A stretch of 64,000 bases of DNA from Oscillospiraceae bacterium (GCA_020860205.1 JAJBUU010000004.1:32001-96000); one strand, 5' to 3'. Shown: positions 1 to 9,403, counted from the stretch's first letter. The notes: generated by a model not told the origin, from the sequence alone. Program-made: numbers and translations.

Positions 1-660
1 CTGCGGCTCGTAGCCCACGATGTCCCGCAGGGACACACGCTCGATGTTGTTGATGGGTTCCAGCCGAAGGTCGTCTGCGGTTTCCCCGGTGCTGACGCGG
101 AAGGCGCGGTTGAAGCCCAGCGTGCCAACACCGTGGTCGCGGTAGAAATCCGTAACGATTTGGAAAAACGCATCCGCGTCCTGCGCTGCAGAGAGCGCGG
201 CGCAGGTCTGGCGTACCTGTGTGCTGACGTTGCGGTTATAGAGCGCGCCGCGCTTGGTAATGGCCTGATAGTTGCAGACCGTGGAAAAGCAGTTCAGCCC
301 CAGCGTCCGTTCCAGCGGGGCAAAGTCAAAGTCAAAGAGCCGACGGAACACGGCGAAATCCTGCCGCGCAAGATCGTTGACGCTGCCGTCTGCCGCCGCA
401 CCCACGCCCTCACAGGTCAGGGAAAACGGGTTCTCGTTCGTCAGCAGCACCCACGTCAGATAGCATTGCCACAGGTTTCCGTCAAAACCATAGCGCGTGG
501 AAAGGTCGAGCAGACGGCGTATCTGTGTGTGAATGTCCCGCACCAGCTCACCATCACGCGCGCCGCGCTTCCAGCGGCTGTAAATGCCGCCGAGCTGCAT
601 AAGGATGCTGTCTGCATCAAGGTCGCCGTAGAGCAGCAGCTTTGATAATTCCTGTTCCAT
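1..660 (-). CDS. DUF815-family ATP-binding protein, C-terminus cut by window edge
   Basis: An open frame of 220 codons starts at the ATG at 660 and runs off the left edge without a stop, so the ORF track missed it. The reading begins MEQELSKLLLYGDLDADSIL and reaches INNIERVSLRDIVGYEPQ. This matches what I recall of the N-terminal half of DUF815 proteins (about 420 aa), where that segment immediately precedes the AAA-type Walker A region; the Walker A itself would lie outside the window. The biochemical role of DUF815 proteins is not established. The gene starts 4 bases downstream of the ilvD stop on the same strand, so it is probably cotranscribed with the ilv operon. Family call is by resemblance only. 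Confidence 0.72.
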   Translation of the reverse strand, partial: MEQELSKLLLYGDLDADSILMQLGGIYSRWKRGARDGELVRDIHTQIRRLLDLSTRYGFDGNLWQCYLTWVLLTNENPFSLTCEGVGAAADGSVNDLARQDFAVFRRLFDFDFAPLERTLGLNCFSTVCNYQAITKRGALYNRNVSTQVRQTCAALSAAQDADAFFQIVTDFYRDHGVGTLGFNRAFRVSTGETADDLRLEPINNIERVSLRDIVGYEPQ

Positions 661-664
661 CGTG

Positions 665-2329
665 TCAAATCTCCAGGATCGCGCCCTTGTCCGCAGAGCT
701 GACGAGCCTGGCATAGCGCGCAAGATAGCCGGTCGTCACCTTCGGCGGCGGACAGACCCACGCGGCGCGTCGGCGCTCCATCTCCGCGTCAGTGATTTTC
801 AGCTCAATTTTGCAGTTCGGGATGTCAATGGAGATGCGATCCCCTTCCTGCACCAGCGCGATGTTGCCGCCGGATGCGGCCTCCGGGCTGACGTGACCGA
901 TGGCAGCGCCGCGCGTTGCGCCGGAAAAACGCCCGTCTGTAATCAGCGCGACGCTCTCCCCAAGCCCCATGCCGCAGATGGCGGAGGTCGGATTCAGCAT
1001 CTCGCGCATTCCGGGGCCGCCCTTCGGCCCCTCGTAACGGATGACCACCACGTCGCCGGGGACGATTTTGCGCCCGTAAATCGCGGCGATGGCCTCGTCC
1101 TCCGAGTCAAATACGCGCGCCGGGCCTTCGTGGACCATCATCTCCGGCGCAACGGCGGAGCGCTTGACCACGCAGCCGTCCGGCGCCAGATTGCCGCGCA
1201 GTACGGCAATGCCGCCGTTCGGGGAATAGGGGCGGTCAAACGGACGGATGATTTCCGGGTTCAGATTTTCCACGTCTGCCAGATTTTCCGCAATGGTTTT
1301 TCCGGTCACAGTGGGCAGCGTGGTGTCCAGCAGACCATGTTCGGCCAGCTCGTGCATCACGGCATAAACGCCGCCCGCGCGCTCCAGATCCTCCATGAAG
1401 GTGTCGCCCGCTGGGGCAAGGTGACAGAGGTTCGGCGTTTGCGCGCTGATGCGGTTGGACTCGTCCAGGTCAATCGAAACGCCCGCTTCATGCGCAATGG
1501 CGGGCAGATGCAGCATTGTGTTGGTGGAGCAGCCAAGCGCCATGTCCACCGTTTCCGCGTTGCGGAAGGCGGCGGCGGTCATAATGTCGCGCGGACGCAG
1601 GTCGCGCTTTACCAGCTCCATGATTTGCATACCGGTCTTTTTCGCCAGACGCAGCCGCGCGGAATAGGGTGCGGGAATGGTACCATTGCCGCGCAGCGCC
1701 ATGCCCAGCGCTTCGGTCAGGCAGTTCATGGAGTTTGCGGTGTACATTCCGGAGCAGGAGCCGCAGCTCGGACAGGCGTTCTCGGTGTAATCCTCCACGC
1801 CGCCCTCGTCCAGCGTTCCCGCGTGATAAGCGCCGACGGCCTCAAACATATGGCTCAGGCAGGTGCGCCGCCCGTCCTTCAGCCGACCGGCCAGCATCGG
1901 TCCGCCAGAGCAGAAGATGGTGGGGACGTTCACGCGCGCCGCCGCCATCAGAAGGCCGGGGACGTTCTTGTCGCAGTTGGGGATCATGACCAGCCCGTCA
2001 AACTGGTGGGCAATGGCCATAGCCTCCGTAGAGTCTGCGATGAGGTCGCGCGTGACGAGGGAATATTTCATTCCGATGTGTCCCATCGCAATGCCGTCGC
2101 AGACCGCAATGGCGGGGAAGAGTATCGGCGTACCGCCTGCGGCACGGACGCCGTCCTTGACCGCCTGTGCGATTTTGTCCAGGTTCATGTGACCGGGGAC
2201 GATTTCGTTATAGGAGCTGACAACGCCGATGAGCGGGCGCGCCATTTCCTCCTCCGTCAGTCCCAGCGCGTAAAGCAGACTGCGGTTGGGGGCGCGTTCC
2301 ACCCCCTGCTTGATGTTGTCGGAAAGCAT
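665..2329 (-). CDS. ilvD: dihydroxy-acid dehydratase
   Basis: Dehydrates 2,3-dihydroxy-isovalerate and 2,3-dihydroxy-3-methylvalerate to the 2-keto acids that precede valine and isoleucine; a cytoplasmic Fe-S enzyme. The 554-aa length is typical of the IlvD/Edd family. Cluster-ligand candidates are Cys119 in [10 protein letters not shown] and Cys192 in [28 protein letters not shown] near residue 46 is also characteristic. It is the fourth ilv gene of the minus-strand operon ilvB-ilvN-ilvC-ilvD, about 120 bases after ilvC. The start at 2329 has an AAGGAGAA-type SD just upstream. No truncation is seen. Confidence 0.96.
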   Translation of the reverse strand: MLSDNIKQGVERAPNRSLLYALGLTEEEMARPLIGVVSSYNEIVPGHMNLDKIAQAVKDGVRAAGGTPILFPAIAVCDGIAMGHIGMKYSLVTRDLIADSTEAMAIAHQFDGLVMIPNCDKNVPGLLMAAARVNVPTIFCSGGPMLAGRLKDGRRTCLSHMFEAVGAYHAGTLDEGGVEDYTENACPSCGSCSGMYTANSMNCLTEALGMALRGNGTIPAPYSARLRLAKKTGMQIMELVKRDLRPRDIMTAAAFRNAETVDMALGCSTNTMLHLPAIAHEAGVSIDLDESNRISAQTPNLCHLAPAGDTFMEDLERAGGVYAVMHELAEHGLLDTTLPTVTGKTIAENLADVENLNPEIIRPFDRPYSPNGGIAVLRGNLAPDGCVVKRSAVAPEMMVHEGPARVFDSEDEAIAAIYGRKIVPGDVVVIRYEGPKGGPGMREMLNPTSAICGMGLGESVALITDGRFSGATRGAAIGHVSPEAASGGNIALVQEGDRISIDIPNCKIELKITDAEMERRRAAWVCPPPKVTTGYLARYARLVSSADKGAILEI

Positions 2330-2449
2330 AGAAGTTCTCCTTCCTGTCGGCTGATGCGCGTTCAGGAGGGGATGATGTATCGTCCCCTCCTGAAGATGCC
2401 GACAAAACCGCGTATGTGCGGATTTTGTGATTATTTATATATGGTTGAC

Positions 2450-3469
2450 TCAGTTGGAGGCGGAGTCGAGGTCGGTGTTGTTCTTCCAGAGCATCTGCTC
2501 GCGCAGCTCCTGTCCGACGATCTCCATCGGGTGCTTGGCCAGAGCTTCGCGCTTGGAGTTGAAGAAGGTGCGGCCGTTCTTGTTCTCTGCGATCCAGCGT
2601 CCGGCGAAGGTGCCGTCCTGAATGTCGGAGAGGACAGCGCGCATCCGCGCTTTGGTTTCCTCGTGCGGAATCACGCGCGGGCCGGAGACATACTCGCCGT
2701 ATTCTGCGGTATCGGAGACGGAGAAGTTCATCGCCGCAACGCCGCCCTTGTTGATGAGGTCAACGATCAGCTTCATCTCGTGGATGCACTCGAAGTAAGC
2801 GTTCTCCGGCTCATAACCGGCCTCCACCAGCACCTCAAAGCCGCAGCGCATCAGGTCTACCACGCCGCCGCAGAGGACGGTCTGCTCGCCAAAGAGGTCG
2901 GTTTCGGTTTCGTCGTGCATGGAGGTTTCCATGATACCGGCGCGCGCGCCGCCAATGCCCGCAATGTAGGCAAGGGCGATGTCCAGGCATTTGCCGGTGG
3001 CGTCCTGCTCCACAGCGACGAGGCAGGGGACGCCCTTGCCCGCAACATACTGGCTGCGGACAGTGTGACCCGGACCCTTCGGCGCGGCCATGAATACGTC
3101 CACACCTGCCGGAGGAACGATTTGCTTGTAGCGGATGTTGAAGCCGTGGGCAAACGCGAGCGCCTTGCCCTCTGTCAGATACGGGGCGATGTCTACGCGG
3201 TACATATCTGCCTGGCGCTCATCGTTGATCAGGATCATAATGATATCTGCCTGCTGCGCGGCCTCCGCCACGGTCAGCACGGTGAAGCCGTCCTTTTCCG
3301 CGACAGGCCAGGATTTGCCGCCTTTGCGCAGGCCGACGATGACGTCGCAGCCGGAGTCGCGCAGGTTCTGCGCATGGGCGTGACCCTGAGAGCCGTAGCC
3401 GATGATGGCGATTTTCTTGCCGGTCAGCTTGCCAAGATCACAGTCTTTTTCATAGTACATTTTTGCCAT
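2450..3469 (-). CDS. ilvC: ketol-acid reductoisomerase
   Basis: Isomerises and reduces 2-acetolactate or 2-aceto-2-hydroxybutyrate using NADPH or NADH and Mg2+, the second step of valine/isoleucine synthesis. At 339 aa it is the short class I form. The N-terminal Rossmann loop [16 protein letters not shown] lies near residues 20-35. The C-terminal knotted domain holds conserved acidic metal ligands, for example in [12 protein letters not shown] and [10 protein letters not shown]. The ATG at 3469 is preceded by AAGGAG about 8 nt upstream and lies inside the end of ilvN (20-base overlap), which implies translational coupling. The low-complexity end DLDSASN is unremarkable. Confidence 0.97.
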   Translation of the reverse strand: MAKMYYEKDCDLGKLTGKKIAIIGYGSQGHAHAQNLRDSGCDVIVGLRKGGKSWPVAEKDGFTVLTVAEAAQQADIIMILINDERQADMYRVDIAPYLTEGKALAFAHGFNIRYKQIVPPAGVDVFMAAPKGPGHTVRSQYVAGKGVPCLVAVEQDATGKCLDIALAYIAGIGGARAGIMETSMHDETETDLFGEQTVLCGGVVDLMRCGFEVLVEAGYEPENAYFECIHEMKLIVDLINKGGVAAMNFSVSDTAEYGEYVSGPRVIPHEETKARMRAVLSDIQDGTFAGRWIAENKNGRTFFNSKREALAKHPMEIVGQELREQMLWKNNTDLDSASN

Positions 3470-4007
3470 AGTTGAATTCTCCTTTTACTTTTGTGTCTTC
3501 GTTGATGGTATTGGTTCCCCGCTCAATGGCGACGATACCGGTGCGCACCAGCTCCAGGATGCCAAATTCGCGCAGCATCTCCTCGCAGGCGGCGGTTTTG
3601 GATTCGTTGCCGATGACGGAGAGGGTAATGGTTTCGCTTGCTATGTCAATGATGGAGGCGCGGAACACATTGCTGATCTGGATGATCTCGTTGCGCGCCG
3701 CGTGGTTCGGTACACGCACCTTGAGCAGCACCAGCTCGCGCCGGATGGAATTGGCTGCGTCCAGCAGCTTGACGGAGTAGACGGGGATCAGCTTGCGGAG
3801 CTGGTTGCACAGCAGCTGCACGCGCGGTTCGTCCGTCAGGATCTCGATGGTGATGCGCGAAACGCAGGGATCCTCCGTGCAGCCCACGGCCAGCGTTTCG
3901 ATGTTGTAGCCTTTGCGGGAGAACAGGCGCGAGATCTGGGAGAGCACACCCGCTTCGTTGTCCACCAGCGCGGCGATGGTATAGCGCTTTACATTGGTTT
4001 CTTCCAC
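3450..4007 (-). CDS. ilvN: acetolactate synthase small (regulatory) subunit
   Basis: Regulatory partner of IlvB that, in characterised homologues, confers valine feedback inhibition. The 185-aa protein has an N-terminal ACT domain ([20 protein letters not shown], residues about 6-35) and the usual C-terminal half with LRELVLLKV- and [11 protein letters not shown]-like segments. The start is a GTG at 4007 with a strong AGGAGGGGG SD ten or so bases upstream; no in-frame ATG fits better. It follows the ilvB stop by 17 bases and overlaps the start of ilvC by 20 bases. The symbol ilvH would be equally acceptable. Confidence 0.94.
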   Translation of the reverse strand: MEETNVKRYTIAALVDNEAGVLSQISRLFSRKGYNIETLAVGCTEDPCVSRITIEILTDEPRVQLLCNQLRKLIPVYSVKLLDAANSIRRELVLLKVRVPNHAARNEIIQISNVFRASIIDIASETITLSVIGNESKTAACEEMLREFGILELVRTGIVAIERGTNTINEDTKVKGEFNYGKNVL

Positions 4008-4024
4008 TTGGTTTCCCCCTCCTC

Positions 4025-5734
4025 TCAGTTCAGCAGAAAGTCGGTGATGGGACTGCCGCCGGTGACCATGGGACGCACCATTTCGTCAATGTCGATGGCG
4101 CAGTCGATGACGCAGCCGCGGTCAGAGCCGATCGCGCCGCGCAGCGCGGCTTGCAGTTCCGCCAGATTGGTAACGCGGCAGCCGTCGATGCCGTAGGCCT
4201 TTGCCAGCGCGACAAAGTCCGGGCCGCGATCCAGCGTCGTTTCGGAATATCGCTCGTTATAAATCAGGTGCTGCCACTGGCGCACCATGCCAAGCGTGGC
4301 GTTATTGAATATCAGGGTGATGATCGGCAGGTGGTAAAACTGCTCGGTGCAAAGCTCATGGCAGTTCATGCGGAAGCTGCCGTCGCCGGTGACGTGCAGG
4401 ACGGTCTTTTCCGGGTGCCCCAGCTTTGCACCGATGGCCGCGCCAAGGCCAAAGCCCATCGTGCCAAAGCCGCCGGACGTGATGAGCTGTCCGGGATAGC
4501 TGAAGTTGAAGTGCTGAATGGCCCACATCTGATGCTGTCCCACGTCGGTGGTCACGATTGTGTCCTCCGGCAGCAGCTCCGCCGCGGTCGCCAGCACCTG
4601 CTTTGGCGTCAGGCACTCGCCGTCGTGGTCGTCATACTCCGTTTCAGTCGGGAAGGAGAAAACATATTCTTTCCATGCGCTGTGGCTGGCGGGCGCGCAG
4701 CGTTCCAGCAGCAGGGAGAGTATCTTCTTTGCGTCGCCGACGATGTGATGGTCGGTTTTGACGTTCTTATCGATCTCCGCCGCATCGATGTCAATGTGGA
4801 CGATTTTCGCCTTTGCGGCAAAACTGGAGGGATCGAGCGCCACACGGTCAGAGAATCGGGTGCCGATCCCAAGCAGCAGATCACAGGCGTCGCAGGCCAT
4901 GTTGGAGGCCTGGGAGCCGTGCATCCCGATCATGCCGGTCACAAGCGGGCTGGTGCCGGGCATTGCACCCGCGCCCATCACGGTCACGGCCACAGGAACG
5001 TCCAGCTTTTCCGCCAGCGCGCGCAGCTCCTGGTAAGCGCCGGAGCGCACCACGCCGCCGCCGCAGATCAGCAGCGGACGCTCCGCTGCGGCAAGCATCT
5101 CCGCCAGGCGATCCACGTCCTGCATATCCGGCTCCGACGACTTTACATCGTGGGCGGCATAGTACATCAGCTTGGCAAGACGGCCGTGCCTGAAGTGTTC
5201 CTCCGGCGGGAGATATTCGTATTCGCACTCCGCGCCTGTCACGTCCTTCTGGATGTCGATCAGCACGGGGCCGGGGCGACCGGCGCGCGCAAGGGCGAAG
5301 CCCTCACGCACCACGTCCGCCAGGGTGTTCACGTCGCGGACAAGATAGTTATATTTCGTGATCGGCAGCGTAACGCCGGTGATGTCGATTTCCTGGAAGG
5401 AGTCCTTGCCCATGTTCGCGTCCGTCACATTGCAGGTGATGAACACCACGGGGGACGAGTCCATGTAGGCGGTGGCGATGCCGGTGGTCAGGTTGGTCGC
5501 GCCGGGGCCGCTGGTGGCAAAGCAAACGCCCACCTTGCCGGTGGCGCGGGCATAGCCGTCCGCCGCGTGGGACGCGCCCTGCTCATGCGCGGTCAGGATG
5601 TGGCGAATCCTGTCATGGTAATCATAAAGTACATTATAAATGTCAAGAATGGTGCCGCCGGGATAGCCGAACACGGTGTCCACGCCCTGTTCCAGCAGGC
5701 ACTCGACTAAGATGTTTGCGCCTTTTAACTTCAT
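4025..5734 (-). CDS. ilvB: acetolactate synthase large (catalytic) subunit
   Basis: Thiamine-diphosphate enzyme that condenses pyruvate with pyruvate or 2-ketobutyrate, the committed step of branched-chain amino acid synthesis. The 569-aa product has the N-terminal TPP-binding Pyr domain (DTVFGYPGGTILDIY; catalytic Glu in AHEQGASHAADGYARATG), a central domain, and a C-terminal PP domain with HVTGDGSFRMN and NNATLGMVRQWQ. The ORF track starts 38 codons earlier at 5848, but that extension runs through the promoter. The ATG at 5734 has GGAGGAAACAGCACAG directly upstream and begins the conserved MKLKGANILVECL. Confidence 0.96.
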   Translation of the reverse strand: MKLKGANILVECLLEQGVDTVFGYPGGTILDIYNVLYDYHDRIRHILTAHEQGASHAADGYARATGKVGVCFATSGPGATNLTTGIATAYMDSSPVVFITCNVTDANMGKDSFQEIDITGVTLPITKYNYLVRDVNTLADVVREGFALARAGRPGPVLIDIQKDVTGAECEYEYLPPEEHFRHGRLAKLMYYAAHDVKSSEPDMQDVDRLAEMLAAAERPLLICGGGVVRSGAYQELRALAEKLDVPVAVTVMGAGAMPGTSPLVTGMIGMHGSQASNMACDACDLLLGIGTRFSDRVALDPSSFAAKAKIVHIDIDAAEIDKNVKTDHHIVGDAKKILSLLLERCAPASHSAWKEYVFSFPTETEYDDHDGECLTPKQVLATAAELLPEDTIVTTDVGQHQMWAIQHFNFSYPGQLITSGGFGTMGFGLGAAIGAKLGHPEKTVLHVTGDGSFRMNCHELCTEQFYHLPIITLIFNNATLGMVRQWQHLIYNERYSETTLDRGPDFVALAKAYGIDGCRVTNLAELQAALRGAIGSDRGCVIDCAIDIDEMVRPMVTGGSPITDFLLN

Positions 5735-5825
5735 CTGTGCTGTTTCCTCCTCTGCGCCAAACGGGTTTTGCGCCTGACGGCGGAGCCGTCTAAATACCCA
5801 ACATAAAAATAATATCAGTCTGTAT

Positions 5826-5855
5826 ACTTTATCACCACGTCCGGCCATATGTCAA
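5826..5855 (-). promoter_or_regulatory. sigma-A type promoter of the ilvBNCD operon
   Basis: On the minus strand TTGACA (5855-5850) is followed after 18 bases by TAAAGT (5831-5826). This gives a leader of about 85 nt before the ilvB ATG, containing a small GACGGC-TCC-GCCGTC hairpin. I see no T-box signature (no AGGGTGGNACCGCG-like sequence), so leucine/valine-type tRNA attenuation is not supported by the sequence. Confidence 0.6.
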
Positions 5856-6058
5856 TATCGGGAATGAAAATTCGGCAAAAAAATTGCCGACGGTATACAA
5901 TGCACCGCCGGATTTGGTCAATTTTTCGTCTGCACCGGGAAAAAGAAAGGCGTTTGCTGCAAATCCGGCGGCACAGTGCTGTGCCGGGGGAAGATGCGGC
6001 AGACGCGCTTTTCCGGTTTCCCTCTGTTCTCGTTTCCCTGTTTTTTGCGGTGGCCGAC

Positions 6059-6271
6059 TTACAGCTGCCCCATTTTTTCAAACATGGTTTCGTTGTACTT
6101 CTGGAACCAGAAGTCGTCGAGCTCGCCGAAAATTTTGATTTCGTGCTCGCCGTACTCAAATTCCAGACCGGGGAAATCGTCGCAGAGCTTCTTGGCGGTG
6201 TTGTACATCACAACGTCAAAGAGCTTGCTGCCAGTCAGCTTGATTTCGTATTCGATCTTATGCATTTCCAT
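6059..6271 (-). CDS. conserved-looking 70-aa protein of unknown function
   Basis: A 70-aa acidic soluble protein, MEMHKIEYEIKLTGSKLFDV..., with alternating charged and hydrophobic residues, aromatic C-terminal half (FWFQKYNETMFEKMGQL) and no signal peptide or membrane segment. It has a clear SD (GGGAGGT, about 8 nt upstream) and its own promoter, so it looks like a real gene rather than a shadow. I do not recognise a family. It sits alone between the ilv promoter and the GH18 gene. A GGCACAG/CTGTGCC hairpin about 70 bases past the stop may mark the transcript end. The start could be the first or second of two ATGs (M-E-M). Confidence 0.7.
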   Translation of the reverse strand: MEMHKIEYEIKLTGSKLFDVVMYNTAKKLCDDFPGLEFEYGEHEIKIFGELDDFWFQKYNETMFEKMGQL

Positions 6272-6319
6272 GTGTTTTTACCTCCCTTTGTATGATTAAA
6301 CCTTTCCGATTCGATAACC

Positions 6320-6348
6320 AGTTTATCCCAAAAGCGGGGAAGATGCAA
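6320..6348 (-). promoter_or_regulatory. candidate promoter for the 70-aa protein gene
   Basis: On the minus strand TTGCAT (6348-6343), a 17-base spacer, and TAAACT (6325-6320) lie about 50 bases upstream of the start codon at 6271. The -10 is an imperfect match. Confidence 0.4.
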
Positions 6349-6379
6349 CAGTTTTTTTTGAAAAATTTTTATGACATTT

Positions 6380-7672
6380 TTATGACATCTGCGGCGCGGG
6401 GAGCGCTTTTTCTACGCTGTACATACTCTCCAGCACATAAAAAATCGTGCGGAACAGGCTGTTGAGATTCCAGATGCTGACTCCGGCCAGACCATACTCG
6501 CGCACGAGGCGGAATTTGGCCTGCAGGCTGCGCGCGTCCTCAAACCAGACTTCGTGCTGTCTGCCGCTGCCGTCGGTATAGCGGAAACAGGGCGACTGCG
6601 CGCTCTGGTCGAATCGAATGTCCGCGCCGACCTGTCCGGCGAGCGTCACGGCGCCGATATTGGTAACAGGCCGCGCCGCGCTGCCCTGCACAAAGGGGAG
6701 CGTCCAGTTGTAGCCGTAATTCGGCACGCCCATCAAAATCTTTCCCGCAGGCATGACGGAAACCGCGTAGTCCAGCACCTGCCGCACCTTGTCAAGCGGG
6801 GAGACCGCCATCGCCGGACCGTAGGTATAACCCCATTCGTAGGTCATCAGAATGCAGTAATCCGCAATCTCGCCCTGCGCGGCGTAATCGTGTGCGCTGT
6901 AAAGCAGCCCGCTCTGCGTATCGGAGAGCTTTGGCGCCAGCGCGGTGACAAGGATGTAACCGCGGCCGTGCAGCGTTTCCGCCAGCCGCCGGAGGAACTG
7001 GTTATAGCTCCCCCGGTCGAACGGCCAGACGTACTCAAAGTCCAGATTGACCCCGTACCATTCCCCGCCGTCTAACAGGCTGAGCAGATTTTCCAGAAAA
7101 TTGTCCTGCACGTCCTGGTCGGTCAGGATCGCATGGGCGGCTGAACTGGAAAATCCGCCCGATTCCATCAGGTTTGCCACGGTCAGCAGGTTCGCGGTGC
7201 GATAGTCTGCGCTCAGCGCCGTATCGACGGAATTGTCTGCTGCAAGCTCCCCGTAGCCGTCTGCACGGAAGGAAAAAGGAGAGAGAAACGTCAGATATGG
7301 CAGCGTGGCGCGCAGGACAGACTCCGAAGCGCCGGTGATGTAGCCGTTTACAACGGCGGGGCCGGACTGCTCATTTGGAAACGGAATTTGCAGCGTTTGT
7401 CCCGGATAGATGCGGTTCCCGGTCCCAAGCGCGGGATTTGCGGAGAGGAGCGCGGCGGCCTCCACGCCGTAAGCGCGTGCGATCGCGTTTATGGTGTTGC
7501 CCTGCCGCACGGTGTATGTCACCTGCTCCACCGGGATCACAAGCGCCTGCCCAACGGAGAGCGTGTCGGGGTTTTGCAGCTGGTTCGCATAAATCAGCGA
7601 ATCCGTGTCCGTTCCATAGCGCCGGGCGATTTGCGACAGGGTATCTCCCTGTCTGACGACATAAATGGTCAT
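6380..7672 (-). CDS. LysM-GH18 glycosidase, spore cortex/peptidoglycan N-acetylglucosaminidase type (SleL/YaaH-like)
   Basis: Two LysM domains (residues about 3-47 and 51-97) are followed by a glycoside hydrolase 18 barrel (about 105-425). The catalytic DxE is seen in GVNLDFEYV (Asp211, Glu213). This architecture is that of SleL/YaaH, which cleaves cortex or cell-wall glycan during germination or spore formation. There is no N-terminal signal peptide, which is also true of SleL-type spore enzymes deposited from the mother cell. At 430 aa it matches the family. The ATG at 7672 has AAAGGAAG upstream. It is monocistronic. Substrate specificity is inferred from the family. Confidence 0.88.
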   Translation of the reverse strand: MTIYVVRQGDTLSQIARRYGTDTDSLIYANQLQNPDTLSVGQALVIPVEQVTYTVRQGNTINAIARAYGVEAAALLSANPALGTGNRIYPGQTLQIPFPNEQSGPAVVNGYITGASESVLRATLPYLTFLSPFSFRADGYGELAADNSVDTALSADYRTANLLTVANLMESGGFSSSAAHAILTDQDVQDNFLENLLSLLDGGEWYGVNLDFEYVWPFDRGSYNQFLRRLAETLHGRGYILVTALAPKLSDTQSGLLYSAHDYAAQGEIADYCILMTYEWGYTYGPAMAVSPLDKVRQVLDYAVSVMPAGKILMGVPNYGYNWTLPFVQGSAARPVTNIGAVTLAGQVGADIRFDQSAQSPCFRYTDGSGRQHEVWFEDARSLQAKFRLVREYGLAGVSIWNLNSLFRTIFYVLESMYSVEKALPAPQMS

Positions 7673-7772
7673 GGCTTCAACTTCCTTTCATATGCGTGTT
7701 CGCTTCTCCGTCCAGTCTATTCCGCGCGCAGGACATTTGCGCCGTCCGCGCGAAAAAAGGCGAAAATTTTCA

Positions 7773-7801
7773 TTGACAGCGGGCGAAGGCTGGGTTATAC
7801 T
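7773..7801 (+). promoter_or_regulatory. strong sigma-A promoter upstream of the pot operon
   Basis: TTGACA (7773-7778), a 17-base spacer and TATACT (7796-7801) form a near-consensus promoter reading toward potA, which starts about 475 bases further on. A second possible start is an extended -10 (TGCTATATA) near 8122-8130, which would leave a leader of about 145 nt. Either the long transcript includes the hairpin cluster or this promoter serves an unrecognised small RNA. Confidence 0.65.
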
Positions 7802-7979
7802 ATGGCGGTAAAACTACAAACGGGAAAGAGTCTTTCCAGTTGCAGGATTTTTGACCGCCGCGCGTCTTTGCAGATCGCATCGCCGCGCAGCTAAGGCCAT
7901 ACGGATAGCCGGGTCGAATGCCGAATCGCCGCGCACGCAACGTCCATGCGCGCGGCTGGCAACTTCTGTTGCCTTATTG

Positions 7980-8077
7980 ATTTGGGTTTTCGCGGAAAAC
8001 CCAAATTTTATAAGTTGGTCGAAGGCGACCACTTTATAACCGCGCAGTGCGGTTATAAAACCAGTGCCGTGCGGCAC
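7980..8077. repeat. cluster of four adjacent hairpins
   Basis: Four palindromes follow one another almost without gaps: a perfect 12-bp stem ATTTGGGTTTTC/GAAAACCCAAAT with a GCG loop (7980-8006); TAAGTTGGTCG/CGACCACTTTA with one bulge (8011-8036); a perfect 11-bp stem TTTATAACCGC/GCGGTTATAAA (8033-8059); and GTGCCG-TG-CGGCAC (8064-8077). The stems are unrelated in sequence to one another. Confidence 0.8.
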
Positions 8078-8153
8078 AAAGCTTGTGAAATGGTCAATAA
8101 GAGTAGTAAAAGTAATCTGTTTGCTATATAGACTCTAAACCCATTGGGAATCC

Positions 8154-8269
8154 CCGCCCACGTCCCATGTGCGCGTTTGTTTCTGCGCGCGGGCGCGTCG
8201 TGGGATGTTTGTTTGCAAGCGATGTGCCAAAGGCGGCATATCGCTTTTTTGTTTTGCCCGCGTGGGCGG
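8154..8269 (+). promoter_or_regulatory. structured 5' leader of potABCD with intrinsic terminator (attenuator-like)
   Basis: Three helices can be drawn. ACGTCCCATG (8160-8169) pairs with CGTGGGATGT (8199-8208). AAGCGATGTGCC (8217-8228) pairs with GGCATATCGCTT (8235-8246) and is followed by TTTTTTGTTTT, a rho-independent terminator only about 30 bases before the potA ATG. CCGCCCACG (8154-8162) can pair long-range with CGTGGGCGG (8261-8269), which touches the SD GGAGAGGAG. The first and third helices share bases 8160-8162. I do not recognise a named riboswitch class. Confidence 0.6.
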
Positions 8270-8281
8270 AGAGGAGTGAGA

Positions 8282-9403
8282 ATGAAGAAAATCTTTGAGC
8301 TGCGGAACGTGAGCAAATCCTTTGACGGAGAAACCGTGCTGGATCACATCAATCTGGACATCTATGATAACGAGTTCCTGACGCTTCTGGGGCCATCCGG
8401 CTGCGGCAAGACCACCACGCTGCGGCTGCTCGGCGGCTTTGACCAGCCGGACGCGGGGGACATCCTGTTCATGGGCGAGCGCATCAACGATCTGCCGCCG
8501 CATAAGCGCAACGTGAACACCGTGTTCCAGAAATATGCGCTGTTTCCGCACCTGAATGTTTTTGAAAACGTCGCGTTCCCGCTGCGGGAGCGCAGAGAGC
8601 CGAAGGCGGAGATCGCAAAAAAGGTGGAGAATATGCTCTCGCTGGTGATGCTCTCCAATCTGGCGCACCGGCGCGTCACCTCGCTCTCCGGCGGACAGCA
8701 GCAGCGCGTCGCCATCGCGCGGGCGCTGATCGGACATCCGAAGGTCCTGCTTCTGGACGAGCCGCTGGGTGCGCTGGACCGCAAGCTGCGCAAGGATATG
8801 CAGGCCGAGCTGAAAAAGATACAGCAGGCCACCGGCATCACCTTCGTCTTTGTCACGCACGACCAGGAGGAAGCGCTGAGTATGTCCGATACCGTGGTCG
8901 TGATGAGCGAGGGCAAAATCCAGCAGATCGGTTCCCCGATGGACGTTTATAACGAGCCGAAAAACGCCTTCGTAGCGGACTTCATCGGAGAGAGCAACAT
9001 CCTGGACGGCGTGATGCTGGATGATTACCGGGTGCGCTTTTCCGGCCAGACCTTCCAATGTCTGGACGCGGGATTTGACACGCGCGAGGCGGTGGATGTG
9101 GTGGTGCGGCCGGAGGACGTGGACGTGGTTCCTGTGGAACGCGGTCAGCTCTGCGGCGTCGTCACCTCCGTCACCTTTATGGGCGTGCATTATGAGATCA
9201 TCGTGGACATCGGCGGCTTCAAATGGATGCTGCAAACCACGGACTTTGTCGCCGTGGACGAGCGCATCGGGCTTTATATCGAGCCGGACGCGATACATAT
9301 TATGAAAAAGTCCCGGTATTCCGGGCTTTATGGAGATTATTCCTCCTTTTCCAATGAGCTGGATGAGCTTTCGGACGATGCGGACGGGGAGGCGGAAGCG
9401 TGA
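8282..9403 (+). CDS. potA: spermidine/putrescine-type ABC transporter ATP-binding protein
   Basis: ATPase subunit that energises import of a polyamine-like solute through PotBC. Of 373 aa: Walker [10 protein letters not shown] (37-45), signature [15 protein letters not shown] (about 134-148), Walker [13 protein letters not shown], and a C-terminal TOBE-type regulatory extension containing [12 protein letters not shown]. The ORF track starts earlier at 8144, but that part is the attenuator. The ATG at 8282 has GGAGAGGAG upstream and begins the conserved [14 protein letters not shown]. Its stop overlaps the GTG start of potB (GTGA). The ligand could be another cationic compound; the operon context supports PotABCD. 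Confidence 0.9.
   Translation: MKKIFELRNVSKSFDGETVLDHINLDIYDNEFLTLLGPSGCGKTTTLRLLGGFDQPDAGDILFMGERINDLPPHKRNVNTVFQKYALFPHLNVFENVAFPLRERREPKAEIAKKVENMLSLVMLSNLAHRRVTSLSGGQQQRVAIARALIGHPKVLLLDEPLGALDRKLRKDMQAELKKIQQATGITFVFVTHDQEEALSMSDTVVVMSEGKIQQIGSPMDVYNEPKNAFVADFIGESNILDGVMLDDYRVRFSGQTFQCLDAGFDTREAVDVVVRPEDVDVVPVERGQLCGVVTSVTFMGVHYEIIVDIGGFKWMLQTTDFVAVDERIGLYIEPDAIHIMKKSRYSGLYGDYSSFSNELDELSDDADGEAEA

Larger units (their letters stand above)
7673..8281. other. 609-bp intergenic region between divergent genes, without credible CDS
   Basis: Holds a plus-strand promoter (7773-7801), four consecutive hairpins (7980-8077) and the structured pot leader with terminator (8154-8269). The ORFs listed here in the track have no convincing SD or protein-like composition and read across the hairpins, so I treat them as shadows. 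Confidence 0.7.

Noticed and set aside
662-3475. 937-aa plus-strand ORF
   Set aside because: Antisense to ilvD and ilvC; high-GC codon bias opens the opposite frame. No SD and no protein-like domain.
5735-5830. T-box leader of the ilv operon
   Set aside because: No T-box or specifier-loop consensus and the leader is too short.
5735-5848. N-terminal extension of IlvB in the ORF track
   Set aside because: The extension codes through the promoter and the SD of the true ATG at 5734; conserved IlvB sequence begins there.
7814-8131. ORFs in the hairpin cluster upstream of potA
   Set aside because: They overlap palindromes, lack SD sequences and resemble no protein.
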